A stretch of 64,000 nt of DNA, from the NCBI RefSeq assembly GCF_000718785.1, contig NZ_JOCA01000027.1:1-64000 (forward strand). Direction: 5' to 3'. A model generated the notes under the pieces. It was given only the letters and a program-made list of their open reading frames with translations, ran no database searches and was not told the origin of the DNA. How positions within the stretch are numbered: position 1 is the first letter of the stretch; each line of letters begins with the position of its first letter. Below, piece after piece: positions 18,875 to 28,025 of the stretch. The position numbers and the translations under genes are program-made. Source of the DNA: Streptomyces sp. NRRL WC-3626 (GTDB taxonomy: Bacteria; Actinomycetota; Actinomycetes; Streptomycetales; Streptomycetaceae).

Positions 18875-19501
18875 ATGACGATCAAGGACACCCCGGAGGA
18901 GTGGGAGATCCGCGGGACCGAGACCCCGTTCACCGGCAACAAGACCTCCGTGCGCACCGACGACGTGGTGATGCCGGGCGGGACCGTGGTCCGCCGCGAC
19001 TACCAGGTGCACCCCGGGTCCGTGGCCGTCCTCGCGCTCGACGACGCCGACCGGGTGCTGGTGCTGCGTCAGTACCGCCACCCCGTGCGCCAGAAGCTGT
19101 GGGAGATCCCGGCCGGCCTGCTCGACGTCCCCGGCGAGAACCCGCTGCACGCCGCCCAGCGTGAGCTGTACGAGGAGGCGCACGTCAAGGCGGAGGACTG
19201 GCGGGTGCTGACCGACGTGTACACCACGCCCGGCGGCTGCGACGAGGCCGTACGGATCTTCCTGGCCCGGGGGCTGTCCGAGGCCGAGGGCGACCGCTTC
19301 GAGGTGGAGGACGAGGAGGCCGACATGGAGCTGGGCCGGGTCTCCGTCGAGGAGCTGGCGCGCGGTGTGCTGGCCGGTGAGCTGCACAACAACTGCCTGG
19401 TGGTGGGTGTGCTTTCGCTGGTCGCCGCGCGGTCGGGTGACGGCTTGGACGCGCTGCGTCCGGCGCTTTCGCCGTGGCCGGCGCGGCCGTTCGAAGCGTG
19501 A
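18875..19501 (+). CDS. Nudix hydrolase, ADP-ribose pyrophosphatase type
   Basis: 208 residues from ATG 18875. The Nudix box is GENPLHAAQRELYEEAHV (E-x7-RE-x2-EE intact), preceded by WEIPAGLLDV as in ADP-ribose pyrophosphatases. It hydrolyses ADP-ribose to AMP and ribose-5-phosphate. The position right after pyrG matches mycobacterial Rv1700. In that block xerD comes next, but here the following gene is an NB-ARC/TPR protein. Confidence 0.9.
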   Translation: MTIKDTPEEWEIRGTETPFTGNKTSVRTDDVVMPGGTVVRRDYQVHPGSVAVLALDDADRVLVLRQYRHPVRQKLWEIPAGLLDVPGENPLHAAQRELYEEAHVKAEDWRVLTDVYTTPGGCDEAVRIFLARGLSEAEGDRFEVEDEEADMELGRVSVEELARGVLAGELHNNCLVVGVLSLVAARSGDGLDALRPALSPWPARPFEA

Positions 19502-19728
19502 GGCCGGTGGGGGTGCCCCCATCGTCCCCCGGACCCCCCGCTCCTCGAACGCCGCAGGGCTGAGGGGGCGGGCTGACGGTCCTACGATCGGTTGATCCGA
19601 TCGGGGGGAGTCCCGTCCCGGTGCCGCGCTCCTCACGGAACGTCGCAGAGCGTGAACTAGGCTCGGGAAAACGCCCGGTCCGGAGTCCCGGCGGGCTCTG
19701 TGCGCGCGGTGGGACGGGAGTGAGGCCC

Positions 19729-21786
19729 GTGACGGATCAGGCGGTGGACCCGGGCGGTGTAGGGCTCCTTCGGGACGCCCCCGACGAGGGTCGATTCCTG
19801 GGCCGTAAGAGGGAGTTGAAGGAGTTGCGCGCCGACATCGAGCGCGCGGGACTGGACACCCTCTCCGGCCGCAAGGCGCCCCGCGCGCGGGTGCTCCTCA
19901 TCGCCGGCGGGCCCGGCTCCGGCCGGACCTCCCTCGCCGTCGCACTCGTGCACCAGGTCGCCGGCGACTACCCCGACGGGGTGCTGCGCGTACGGCTGAG
20001 CGAACCCGACGGCACACGCGTGCCCGTCGGGCGCGCCGCGCGCGAGCTGCTCGACGCGCTGGAGACGCCCGCCCCGGCCGGCGCCGCCGAGGACGAACTC
20101 GGCGAGGCGCTGCGCACCGCCCTGAACGGCCGCCGGGTCCTGCTCCTGCTGGACGACGCGGCCGACGCCGAGCAGGTCGACGCGCTGCTGCCGGACAACC
20201 CGGACTGCCTGGCCGTCGCCGTCTCCTCCGGGCCGCTGACCGGCATCGCGGACGTCCGCCCCTGCACCCTCGGCGGACTCGACACCAAGTCCGCGGTGGA
20301 GGTGCTGTCCCGGTTCACCGGATCGGTGCGCGTCACCGTCGACCCCCGGGCCGCCGAGCGGCTCGCCGAGCAGTGCCAGGGCCAGCCCGCCGCCCTGGTG
20401 CTCGCCGGGGGCTGGCTCGCCGCCCGGCCCCAGGCCGCCGTCGCGGACCTCGCCCGGCAGCTCCACACGGACCCCGGCCGGGGCACCGTCGTCAGCAGGG
20501 TCCTGAGGCTCGTACACGCCTCGCTGCCCGCGTCCGCCGCCCGCACCCTGCGGCTCCTCAGCCTCGCCCCGGCCGGCCTGGTCGACCCGCACACCGCCGC
20601 CGCCCTCGCCGGCTGCTCGGTGGAGTCCGCCCGCGCCACCCTGGACCGCTTCGTCGCCCACGGGCTGCTGCACCCGGCCGGCTCGGCGCCGTCGCAGTAC
20701 GAGGTGCCCCGCTGCCTGCATCCCCTGCTCGCCGCCCTCGCCGAGGAGCACGAGCGGCCCGCCGAGCTGCAGCTGGCCCGCGCCCGGATGCTCGAGCGGA
20801 CCGTACGGCTGCTCCAGTCGTGCCGGGCCATCACCGAGACCGACAGTGCCAAGGCACGCGAGAAACTCCTCGAGATGCCGCGCTCCCTGCGGTTCCCCAG
20901 CCCCCGCGCCGCCGCCGACTGGCTGCGCCTGCGCCGGCCCGCCCTGCTGGCCTCCGCGCGGCTCGCCGTCGCCGACGGGGAGCTGGACACCCTCGCCCGG
21001 CGCCTGATGTCCCAGCTGGTGCGGGCCATGGTCGCGCACTTCGGCACCCAGGCCGCCGCGAGCGACCTGTACGACGTCCACGGCCTGGTCCTCGACGTCG
21101 CCGAGCGCCGGAACCTGCCCCGCGAACGGGCGGCGGCCCTGCTGAACCTCGGCGACCTCGACGCCCGTACCGGCCGCACCGGCGACGCCCTGGCCCGCTA
21201 CCGGGCCGCGCTGGACGCCGGACGCGAGGCGAACGACCCGTACGCCACCGGCCGTGCGATGGAATCCGTGGGCGGCGCCCACCTCGAGCTCGGGGACTAC
21301 GACCGGGCCGCCGACTGGTTCGGCCGCGCCCTGGCCGAGCGGCTGGCCCGGGGCGAGCGCGAGGAGGCCGCCCGGCTCTACGGCCGTATCGGTGCCGCAC
21401 ACACCTACGCGGGCCGCTACGGCGAGGCGCTGCGCGACTGGCGTGCGGCCGTCGCCGGACACCGCAGATACGGGGACGTCGCCGCACAGGCGCGGGCGCT
21501 CAGCGAACTGGCCCGGGTGCAGGAGTACGCCGGCCGCCCCGACGAGTCGCTGCGCACCTGCCGGGAGGCCGTGGAATGGGCGCGCCGGGCCGAGGACACC
21601 CGGCTGCAGGCCGCGCTGCACCTGCGGCTGGCCGACTCCTTCGAGCGCGGTGGCGACCCCGCGTCGGCCGCGCTGCACCGCGATACGGCCGGGCGGATGC
21701 TGGCCGAGGAGGATCAGGACGAGGAATCCGCACCGGAACCTGGTGCTAACACCTGCGAAATCCGCAGCACACCCGCTGAAGATTGA
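19729..21786 (+). CDS. NB-ARC-like ATPase with TPR repeats, no DNA-binding domain
   Basis: 685 residues from GTG 19729 (GGGAG at 19716-19720). Order: short N-terminus, then an NB-ARC/STAND-type NTPase with Walker A IAGGPGSGRTSLA (near residue 65) and Walker B RVLLLLDDAADAEQVDALL (near 140), a winged-helix-like region (~260-350), then TPR repeats (~440-670; LNLGDLDARTGRTGDALARYRAAL, GRIGAAHTYAGRYGEALRDWRAAV). It resembles the NTPase-TPR half of AfsR/SARP regulators but lacks their DNA-binding part. It probably works as a protein-protein scaffold or switch; the partner is unknown. Confidence 0.85.
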   Translation: MTDQAVDPGGVGLLRDAPDEGRFLGRKRELKELRADIERAGLDTLSGRKAPRARVLLIAGGPGSGRTSLAVALVHQVAGDYPDGVLRVRLSEPDGTRVPVGRAARELLDALETPAPAGAAEDELGEALRTALNGRRVLLLLDDAADAEQVDALLPDNPDCLAVAVSSGPLTGIADVRPCTLGGLDTKSAVEVLSRFTGSVRVTVDPRAAERLAEQCQGQPAALVLAGGWLAARPQAAVADLARQLHTDPGRGTVVSRVLRLVHASLPASAARTLRLLSLAPAGLVDPHTAAALAGCSVESARATLDRFVAHGLLHPAGSAPSQYEVPRCLHPLLAALAEEHERPAELQLARARMLERTVRLLQSCRAITETDSAKAREKLLEMPRSLRFPSPRAAADWLRLRRPALLASARLAVADGELDTLARRLMSQLVRAMVAHFGTQAAASDLYDVHGLVLDVAERRNLPRERAAALLNLGDLDARTGRTGDALARYRAALDAGREANDPYATGRAMESVGGAHLELGDYDRAADWFGRALAERLARGEREEAARLYGRIGAAHTYAGRYGEALRDWRAAVAGHRRYGDVAAQARALSELARVQEYAGRPDESLRTCREAVEWARRAEDTRLQAALHLRLADSFERGGDPASAALHRDTAGRMLAEEDQDEESAPEPGANTCEIRSTPAED

Positions 21787-21931
21787 TGCAATGGAAGGCT
21801 AGACAGAAAGAACACCTTCATTAGACTGGCTCTGCCGCACCATCTCCTGCGGTCTCTCCCGGTGTGCCCGTGCGTGCCCGGGTATGTGCAGTGATATCCC
21901 CATACCCTCTGAGCCAAGGACCGTGATCGTC

Positions 21932-23047
21932 GTGAAGGTCGGCATCCCCCGCGAAGTCAAGAACAACGAGTTCCGGGTGGCCATCACCCCCGCCGGCGTG
22001 CACGAGCTGGTGCGCCACGGCCACCAGGTCGTCATCGAGCGCGGCGCCGGCGTCGGCTCCTCGATCCCGGACGGCGAGTACATCGCCGCCGGCGGACAGA
22101 TCCTGGACACCGCCGACGAGGTCTGGGCCGCCGCCGATCTGCTGCTGAAGGTCAAGGAGCCCGTCGCGGAGGAGTACCACCGCCTGCGCAAGGACCAGAC
22201 CCTCTTCACCTACCTGCACCTGGCCGCGTCCAAGGAGTGCACCGACGCCCTCCTGGAGTCCGGCACCACCGCGATCGCCTACGAGACCGTCGAGCTGCCC
22301 AGCCGCGCGCTGCCGCTGCTCGCGCCGATGTCCGAGGTCGCGGGCCGGCTGTCCACCCAGGTCGGCGCCTACCACCTGCTGCGCGCCAACGGCGGCCGCG
22401 GTGTGCTGCCGGGCGGTGTCCCCGGTGTGCTGGCCGGCAAGGCCGTCGTCATCGGCGGCGGTGTCTCCGGCTGGAACGCCGCGCAGATCGCCATCGGCAT
22501 GGGCTTCCACGTGACGCTGCTCGACAAGGACGTCAACAAGCTCCGCGAGGCGGACCGGATCTTCGGCACGAAGATCCAGACCGTCGTCTCCAACACCTTC
22601 GAGCTGGAGAAGGCCTGCCTGGAGGCCGACCTCGTGATCGGCGCGGTCCTCGTCCCCGGCGCCAAGGCCCCGAAGCTGGTCAGCAACGAGCTGGTCTCTC
22701 GGATGAAGGCCGGAAGTGTCCTTGTCGACATCGCGATCGACCAGGGGGGCTGCTTCGAGGACTCCCACCCGACCACGCACGCCGAGCCGACCTTCAAGGT
22801 CCACGAGTCGGTCTTCTACTGCGTCGCCAACATGCCCGGCGCGGTGCCCAACACCTCCACCTACGCGCTGACCAACGCCACGCTGCCGTACATCGTGGAA
22901 CTCGCCGACCGCGGCTGGGCGGAGGCGCTGCGCCGCGACCCCGCGCTCGCCAAGGGCCTCAACACGCACGAGGGCAAGGTGGTTTACCGGCAGGTCGCCG
23001 AGGCACACGGAATGGAGCACGTCGAGCTGTCCGCACTGCTCGGCTGA
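21932..23047 (+). CDS. ald: Alanine dehydrogenase
   Basis: 371 residues from GTG 21932, the standard family length; the in-frame GTG 21923 would lie only 2 nt after AAGGA. It starts MKVGIPREVKNNEFRVA. The substrate Lys is in LLKVKEPVAEEY and the catalytic His in YLHLAAS. The NAD-binding loop is VVIGGGVSGWNAAQIAIGMG with the acidic LLDKDVNKL, and the family C-terminal NMPGAVPNTSTYALTNATLPY is present. It interconverts L-alanine and pyruvate plus ammonia. A strong terminator follows. Confidence 0.96.
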   Translation: MKVGIPREVKNNEFRVAITPAGVHELVRHGHQVVIERGAGVGSSIPDGEYIAAGGQILDTADEVWAAADLLLKVKEPVAEEYHRLRKDQTLFTYLHLAASKECTDALLESGTTAIAYETVELPSRALPLLAPMSEVAGRLSTQVGAYHLLRANGGRGVLPGGVPGVLAGKAVVIGGGVSGWNAAQIAIGMGFHVTLLDKDVNKLREADRIFGTKIQTVVSNTFELEKACLEADLVIGAVLVPGAKAPKLVSNELVSRMKAGSVLVDIAIDQGGCFEDSHPTTHAEPTFKVHESVFYCVANMPGAVPNTSTYALTNATLPYIVELADRGWAEALRRDPALAKGLNTHEGKVVYRQVAEAHGMEHVELSALLG

Positions 23048-23117
23048 GCCGCCAGGACGTTAAGTCGACCAAGTCGACCGTCGTCAAAGGCGATACGTCA
23101 ACACGGGTCGTCAACGC

Positions 23118-23162
23118 CACACATCCGGCCGGACCTTGCCACAAGGGCCGGCCGGATGTGTG
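23118..23162 (+). terminator. Strong intrinsic terminator after ald
   Basis: CACACATCCGGCCGG (23118-23132) pairs perfectly with CCGGCCGGATGTGTG (23148-23162), a 15-bp stem with a further ACCTT/AGGG partial pairing inside. It lies 70 bp after the ald stop and insulates the parA promoter downstream. Confidence 0.85.
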
Positions 23163-23313
23163 TATGGTCACTTCCTGATTCCCGGACAACTCGCCTAGAA
23201 CGTAACCCTTCCACCGATTCGCGCACCCGTGGAGCCTGCCGTGCGACGGCCGTACGCCCTTGACAGAGGGATGTTTCATTGCCGACACATCGGGCCGGGT
23301 CCGGCGGATTGTG

Positions 23314-23343
23314 TTGCTGCGGACGGTCGACACGCCATAGAGT
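23314..23343 (+). promoter_or_regulatory. Vegetative (HrdB-type) promoter for the parA operon
   Basis: TTGCTG (23314-23319) and TAGAGT (23338-23343) are separated by 18 bp, close to the Streptomyces consensus TTGACN-18-TAGRRT. The start of transcription would be near 23350, giving a leader of about 65 nt with AAGGAGG at 23398-23404 before the GTG at 23416. The whole 23048-23415 gap holds only this promoter and the ald terminator. Confidence 0.65.
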
Positions 23344-23415
23344 CGCCAATCGTCGGCATGGTGCCACGCTGACCTGTCTAGAAGTTTCCTGGTCACCAAG
23401 GAGGTAAGACGACTT

Positions 23416-24594
23416 GTGAATGAGTCGACATTTACTCCCGGGGGTGGTCAACCAGGAATGCCCGCACCGGGCCAGGGGTCCGCGGGATTCGCTGCTGTCG
23501 GCTCCGTCGCGGTGCGCACCTTCGCAGCCCACCGGGGTCACCAGACAGCAGGGGTGACTCACCCAGCACACCAGAGCATGGATGGCCATCACGTGAACGC
23601 CATGGCCGGCGACGGAAGTGGCGCGCCCCACAACCATCTCGCCGACTACGACGAACTGCCCGAGGGGCATTTCTACGACCCCGACGCCGAGTACGAGCCC
23701 GATCCCGAGTACGCGGCCACGCTCGCGCCCGACGCGGCGCGCCAGCGGCGTGAGCGCGTCGGTCCGACCGGGCGCCCGCTGCCGTACTTCCCGATCCCGG
23801 GTCCGCTGACCGATCACGGCCCCGCGAAGATCATCGCGATGTGCAACCAGAAGGGCGGCGTCGGCAAGACCACGTCGACCATCAACCTGGGTGCCGCGCT
23901 CGCGGAGTACGGACGCCGGGTGCTGCTCGTCGACTTCGACCCGCAGGGCGCGCTGTCGGTCGGTCTCGGCGTCAACCCGATGGAACTCGACCTCACCGTC
24001 TACAACCTGCTCATGGAGCGGGGCATGGCGGCCGACGAGGTGCTGCTGAAGACCGCGGTCCCCAACATGGACCTGCTGCCCAGCAACATCGACCTGTCGG
24101 CGGCCGAGGTGCAGCTGGTGAGCGAGGTCGCGCGCGAGTCCACGCTGCAGCGGGCGCTGAAGCCGCTGATGGACGACTACGACTACATCGTGATCGACTG
24201 CCAGCCCTCGCTCGGCCTGCTCACGGTCAACGCGCTGACCGCCGCGCACAAGGTGATCGTGCCGCTGGAGTGCGAGTTCTTCGCGCTGCGCGGTGTGGCG
24301 CTGCTGACCGAGACGATCGAGAAGGTCCAGGAGCGGCTCAACCCCGACCTGGAGCTCGACGGGATCCTCGCCACGATGTACGACTCGCGCACGGTGCACA
24401 GCCGTGAGGTGCTGGCGCGTGTCGTCGAGGCGTTCGACGACCACGTCTACCACACGGTCATCGGGCGTACGGTCCGCTTCCCGGAGACCACGGTCGCCGG
24501 TGAGCCGATCACCACGTACGCGTCCAACTCCGTCGGTGCCGCCGCCTACCGCCAGCTCGCCAGGGAGGTGCTCGCCCGGTGTCACGCCGAGTGA
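23416..24594 (+). CDS. ParA-family ATPase next to scpAB
   Basis: 392 residues from GTG 23416, behind a strong AAGGAGG. Residues 1-~130 are a non-conserved His/Pro/Gly/acidic extension; the ParA/Soj domain follows with the deviant Walker A CNQKGGVGKTTST (144-155), Walker A' LLVDFDPQGAL, Walker B YDYIVIDCQPSLGLL and VPLECEFFALRG. It is the ParA-like protein of the scpA-scpB operon (Rv1708 type), distinct from the oriC-proximal parAB genes, which are not in this window. The stop overlaps the next gene by 16 nt. Confidence 0.9.
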   Translation: MNESTFTPGGGQPGMPAPGQGSAGFAAVGSVAVRTFAAHRGHQTAGVTHPAHQSMDGHHVNAMAGDGSGAPHNHLADYDELPEGHFYDPDAEYEPDPEYAATLAPDAARQRRERVGPTGRPLPYFPIPGPLTDHGPAKIIAMCNQKGGVGKTTSTINLGAALAEYGRRVLLVDFDPQGALSVGLGVNPMELDLTVYNLLMERGMAADEVLLKTAVPNMDLLPSNIDLSAAEVQLVSEVARESTLQRALKPLMDDYDYIVIDCQPSLGLLTVNALTAAHKVIVPLECEFFALRGVALLTETIEKVQERLNPDLELDGILATMYDSRTVHSREVLARVVEAFDDHVYHTVIGRTVRFPETTVAGEPITTYASNSVGAAAYRQLAREVLARCHAE

Positions 24595-25139
24595 GTCTGC
24601 CGGGGGCCGACGAACTCTTCCGTACGACAGGGGGGATGGCGCTGCAGGCGTCGACCCCCCGGCGCCAGGCCAACGGCGACGCCCGTGTCCCCGCACCCGC
24701 GGGGGAGGGCGACGCGGCGGCCGCCGCCGAGGACGCGCCGCAGTCGGTGCCCGCACAGGGCGGCGACGGCGGGGGCGCGGAGCACGTCGCGGCGGACGCG
24801 GAGCCGGACGGGGCCGGCGAGTCCCGCAGCCGCGACGCCGCGGGCCCGGGGCGGCGTCCGCCGGCGGCGCAGGACGGTGCGGCGGCCCAGCGCGGGAAGC
24901 GGGGACGGGCGGCGTCGCGCCGGCCGAGCGGCCGGGAGCGGCACGACGAGAAGATCACCGTGTACGTGTCCGCCGAGGAACTGATGGACCTCGAGCACGC
25001 GCGCCTGGTGCTGCGCGGCGAGCACGGGCTGGCGGTGGACCGCGGCCGGATCGTCCGCGAGGCCGTCGCGGTGGTCCTCGCCGACCTGGAGAGCAGGGGC
25101 GACGCCAGCATCCTCGTACGACGGCTGAGGGGCCGGTAG
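24579..25139 (+). CDS. Ribbon-helix-helix-like partner of ParA
   Basis: 186 residues from GTG 24579 (GGGAGG at 24563-24568); a coupled GTG at 24591 is an alternative. Residues ~1-125 are low-complexity and Ala/Gly/Pro-rich. The C-terminal ~60 residues (KITVYVSAEELMDLEHARL... RIVREAVAVVLADLE) have one beta strand and two helices, as in ribbon-helix-helix DNA-binding proteins. RHH proteins are classical centromere-binding partners of ParA in plasmids, so a ParA adaptor role is a good hypothesis. The RHH reading is my inference from pattern, not from a database match. Confidence 0.7.
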   Translation: MSRRVSLPGADELFRTTGGMALQASTPRRQANGDARVPAPAGEGDAAAAAEDAPQSVPAQGGDGGGAEHVAADAEPDGAGESRSRDAAGPGRRPPAAQDGAAAQRGKRGRAASRRPSGRERHDEKITVYVSAEELMDLEHARLVLRGEHGLAVDRGRIVREAVAVVLADLESRGDASILVRRLRGR

Positions 25140-25157
25140 CGGTAGCCTGCGGAGGCC

Positions 25158-26240
25158 ATGACCCCGAACGACGCACCCGCTCCCGGCGCCCGGCCGCCCC
25201 GCCGCCGCACGCTGGGCCGGGGCGCGGGAGCGCCGCCGCCCGGCACGCCCGAGGGGGATGTGGGCCCCGCACCGGGGGCGCCGCCCGAGAGCGGTGCCGC
25301 CGAGCCGGACGCGTCCCGGCACGCCCCGCCCGAGGACACACCGGCCACCGAACCTCCCGCGCGGGTCTCCTCGCCGGTCGAGGCGGCCGAGGCGGTCGCG
25401 CCGGACGGGGCGGAGGGGGCCGAGGACGGTGACGGGCGGTTCAAGGTCCGGCTGGCCAACTTCGAGGGGCCGTTCGATCTGCTGTTGCAGCTGATCTCGA
25501 AGCACAAGCTGGACGTCACCGAGGTCGCGCTGTCGCGGGTGACCGATGAGTTCATGGCGTACATCCGGGCCCTGGGGCCGGACTGGGACCTGGACGAGAC
25601 GACCGAGTTCCTGGTCGTGGCCGCCACCCTGCTCGACCTCAAGGCGGCCAGGCTGCTGCCCGCCGCCGAGGTGGAGGACGAGGCCGACCTCGCCCTCCTG
25701 GAGGCCCGCGACCTGCTCTTCGCACGGCTGCTGCAGTATCGCGCGTACAAACAGATCGCCGGCATCCTCAGCCGGCGCCTCGAGGACGAGGGCCGCCGCT
25801 ACCCCCGTACCGTCGGACTCGAACCGCACCACGCCGAGCTGCTGCCCGAGGTCGTCATCAGCATCGGCGCCGAGGGCTTCGCCAGGCTCGCCGTCAAGGC
25901 CATGCAGCCCAGGCCCAGGCCGCAGGTGTACGTCGACCACATCCACGCGCCGCTCGTCAGTGTGCGGGAACAGGCCGGGATCGTGGTCGCACGCCTCAGG
26001 GAACTCGGCGAGGCGAGCTTCCGGGACCTCGTCGAGGACACGGACGACACACTGACCGTCGTGGCCCGGTTCCTCGCCCTGCTGGAGCTGTACCGCGAGA
26101 AGGCCGTCGCCCTGGACCAGGAGACCGCGCTCGGCGACCTCACCGTGCGCTGGACCGGCGGGGAGGGAGACACCACGCCCGCGGTCACCGACGAGTTCGA
26201 CCGGCCGCCCGAGCAGCCCGAGGAGGAGAGGAAACCGTGA
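25158..26240 (+). CDS. scpA: Segregation and condensation protein A (kleisin)
   Basis: 360 residues from ATG 25158. Residues 1-~95 are a Pro/Ala-rich extension; the kleisin core begins FKVRLANFEGPFDLLLQLISKHKLDVTEV and ends with the winged-helix LTVVARFLALLELYREKAVALDQ. ScpA bridges the SMC heads and binds ScpB. GGAGG lies only 2 nt before the ATG and TAGCCT at 25143 could serve as a -10, so either leadered or leaderless translation is possible. The stop overlaps the scpB start (GTGA). Confidence 0.95.
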   Translation: MTPNDAPAPGARPPRRRTLGRGAGAPPPGTPEGDVGPAPGAPPESGAAEPDASRHAPPEDTPATEPPARVSSPVEAAEAVAPDGAEGAEDGDGRFKVRLANFEGPFDLLLQLISKHKLDVTEVALSRVTDEFMAYIRALGPDWDLDETTEFLVVAATLLDLKAARLLPAAEVEDEADLALLEARDLLFARLLQYRAYKQIAGILSRRLEDEGRRYPRTVGLEPHHAELLPEVVISIGAEGFARLAVKAMQPRPRPQVYVDHIHAPLVSVREQAGIVVARLRELGEASFRDLVEDTDDTLTVVARFLALLELYREKAVALDQETALGDLTVRWTGGEGDTTPAVTDEFDRPPEQPEEERKP

Positions 26241-26890
26241 GCGAGGAGACGACCGGAACTCCCGCCGGGTCCCGCGGCGTCGCGGACCTGGACCTCAGGC
26301 CCGCCCTGGAGGCGGTCCTGATGGTCGTGGACGAGCCCGCGACCGAGGAGCACCTGGCCAAGATCCTGGAACGCCCGAGGCGCCAGGTCGCGGACGCGCT
26401 GCGGGCGCTCGCCGACGAGTACACCGTCCAGGGCCGCGGCTTCGAGCTGCGCCTCGTCGCGGGCGGCTGGCGCTTCTACACCCGCCCCGAGTACGCCGCC
26501 GCCGTCGAGGGCTTCGTCCTGGACGGCCAGCAGGCCCGGCTCACCCAGGCCGCCCTGGAGACCCTCGCGGTCGTCGCGTACCGGCAGCCGGTCAGCCGCG
26601 GCAGGGTCTCCGCGGTGCGCGGAGTCAACTGCGACGGTGTGATGCGCACCCTCCTGCAGCGCGGTCTGATCGAGGAGGCGGGCACGGAACCCGAAACAGG
26701 TGCGATCCTGTACACGACGACGAACTACTTCCTGGAGCGGATGGGCCTGCGCGGTCTGGACGAGCTCCCGGAGCTCGCGCCCTTCCTCCCGGAGGCGGAG
26801 GCGATCGAGGCCGAGACACTGGAAGGGGTCCCGTCGTTCGATCCGGACGCCCCGGATTCCGAGGACGCAGACGACAAGACGGAACTTTGA
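26237..26890 (+). CDS. scpB: Segregation and condensation protein B
   Basis: 217 residues from GTG 26237, coupled to scpA by a 4-nt overlap with AGGAGAGGAAACC before it. Two tandem winged-helix domains: LRPALEAVLMVVDEPATEEHLAKIL and QARLTQAALETLAVVAYRQPVSRGRVSAVRGVNCDGVMRTLLQRGLI, with the family YTTTNYFLERMGLRGLDELPEL end. It is the dimeric Kite subunit of the SMC-ScpAB condensin. The C-terminus has a short acidic tail. The stop overlaps the rluB ATG. Confidence 0.95.
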   Translation: MSEETTGTPAGSRGVADLDLRPALEAVLMVVDEPATEEHLAKILERPRRQVADALRALADEYTVQGRGFELRLVAGGWRFYTRPEYAAAVEGFVLDGQQARLTQAALETLAVVAYRQPVSRGRVSAVRGVNCDGVMRTLLQRGLIEEAGTEPETGAILYTTTNYFLERMGLRGLDELPELAPFLPEAEAIEAETLEGVPSFDPDAPDSEDADDKTEL

Positions 26891-28005
26891 TGCGAAGCAG
26901 CAGCGGCAGGAACAGCAGCGGAAACAACGGCGGGAGCCGTGGTGGCAACAGCGGCGGCCGCGGCGGGAGCGGCGGTGGTCGCGGCAGTCACCGCGGTGCC
27001 GGCGACAACCGCGACGACAGGCAGGGCGGTCGTCCGAAGAAGCCGCGCCCGGAGGAGCGGCGCTACGACGTGGGCCCCGGCGCCTCCCAGGAGGGTCCCA
27101 AGTCGGGCCGCGGGCCCACGGCCCGCGGCGGCGTCAAGGGCGGGCCGAAGAAGCCCCTGCAGCGGGGGCGCTCGGTCCCGGCCACGTCCCGCGAGTACGA
27201 GACGCGGGCCGAGGAGCGCAACCGCGAGCGGTACGCGGGCAAGAAGGACGTCAAGCTGCCCAAGACCTTCCCGGGCGCCGAGCAGGAGGGCGAGCGGCTG
27301 CAGAAGGTGCTGGCCCGCGCGGGCTACGGCTCCCGGCGCGCCTGCGAGGAGCTGATCGAGCAGGCGCGGGTCGAGGTCAACGGCGAGATCGTCCTCGAGC
27401 AGGGCAAGCGGGTCGACCCGGAGAAGGACGAGGTCAAGGTCGACGGCCTGACCGTCGCCACGCAGTCGTACCAGTTCTTCTCGCTGAACAAGCCCGCCGG
27501 TGTCGTCTCCACCATGGAGGACCCGGAGGGCCGCCAGTGCCTCGGTGACTACGTCACCAACCGCGAGACCCGCCTCTTCCACGTCGGCCGGCTCGACACC
27601 GAGACCGAGGGCGTCATCCTGCTCACCAACCACGGCGAGCTGGCGCACCGGCTGACCCACCCCCGGTACGGCGTGAAGAAGACGTACCTGGCGGCCATCG
27701 TGGGCCCGATCCCCCGCGATCTGGGCAAGCGGCTGAAGGACGGCATCCAGCTGGAGGACGGTTACGCGCGCGCGGACCACTTCCGGGTCGTGGAGCAGAC
27801 CGGCAAGAACTACCTCGTCGAGGTGACCCTGCACGAGGGCCGCAAGCACATCGTGCGCCGCATGCTCGCCGAGGCCGGGTTCCCGGTCGAGAGGCTGGTG
27901 CGCACCGCCTTCGGGCCGATCACCCTGGGCGACCAGAAGTCGGGCTGGCTGCGCCGGCTGTCGAACACCGAGGTCGGGATGCTGATGCAGGAGGTCGACC
28001 TCTAG
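26890..28005 (+). CDS. rluB: 23S rRNA pseudouridine synthase, RluB/RsuA family
   Basis: 371 residues from ATG 26890, overlapping the scpB stop (TGATG). Residues 1-~130 are a Gly/Ser/Arg-rich basic extension (runs such as GGSRGGNSGGRGGSGGGRG) likely to bind RNA non-specifically. An S4 domain follows (RLQKVLARAGYGSRRACEELIEQARVEVNG), then the catalytic domain with the nucleophilic Asp in VGRLDTETEGVILLTNHG and the KKTYLA and GRKHIVRRMLAEAG motifs. It isomerises one uridine in the peptidyl-transferase region of 23S rRNA. The last gene of the parA-scpAB operon, as in mycobacteria. Confidence 0.93.
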   Translation: MRSSSGRNSSGNNGGSRGGNSGGRGGSGGGRGSHRGAGDNRDDRQGGRPKKPRPEERRYDVGPGASQEGPKSGRGPTARGGVKGGPKKPLQRGRSVPATSREYETRAEERNRERYAGKKDVKLPKTFPGAEQEGERLQKVLARAGYGSRRACEELIEQARVEVNGEIVLEQGKRVDPEKDEVKVDGLTVATQSYQFFSLNKPAGVVSTMEDPEGRQCLGDYVTNRETRLFHVGRLDTETEGVILLTNHGELAHRLTHPRYGVKKTYLAAIVGPIPRDLGKRLKDGIQLEDGYARADHFRVVEQTGKNYLVEVTLHEGRKHIVRRMLAEAGFPVERLVRTAFGPITLGDQKSGWLRRLSNTEVGMLMQEVDL

Positions 28006-28025
28006 AAGGGCTTGTGCGCCCGCAC

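Noticed and set aside
19502..19728. G/C-rich repeats (GGTGGGGGTGCCCCCA and similar) considered as a mobile repeat or degraded xerD
   Set aside because: Typical Streptomyces intergenic hairpin sequence; no coding remnant of a tyrosine recombinase (R..HxxR..Y) could be found in any frame.
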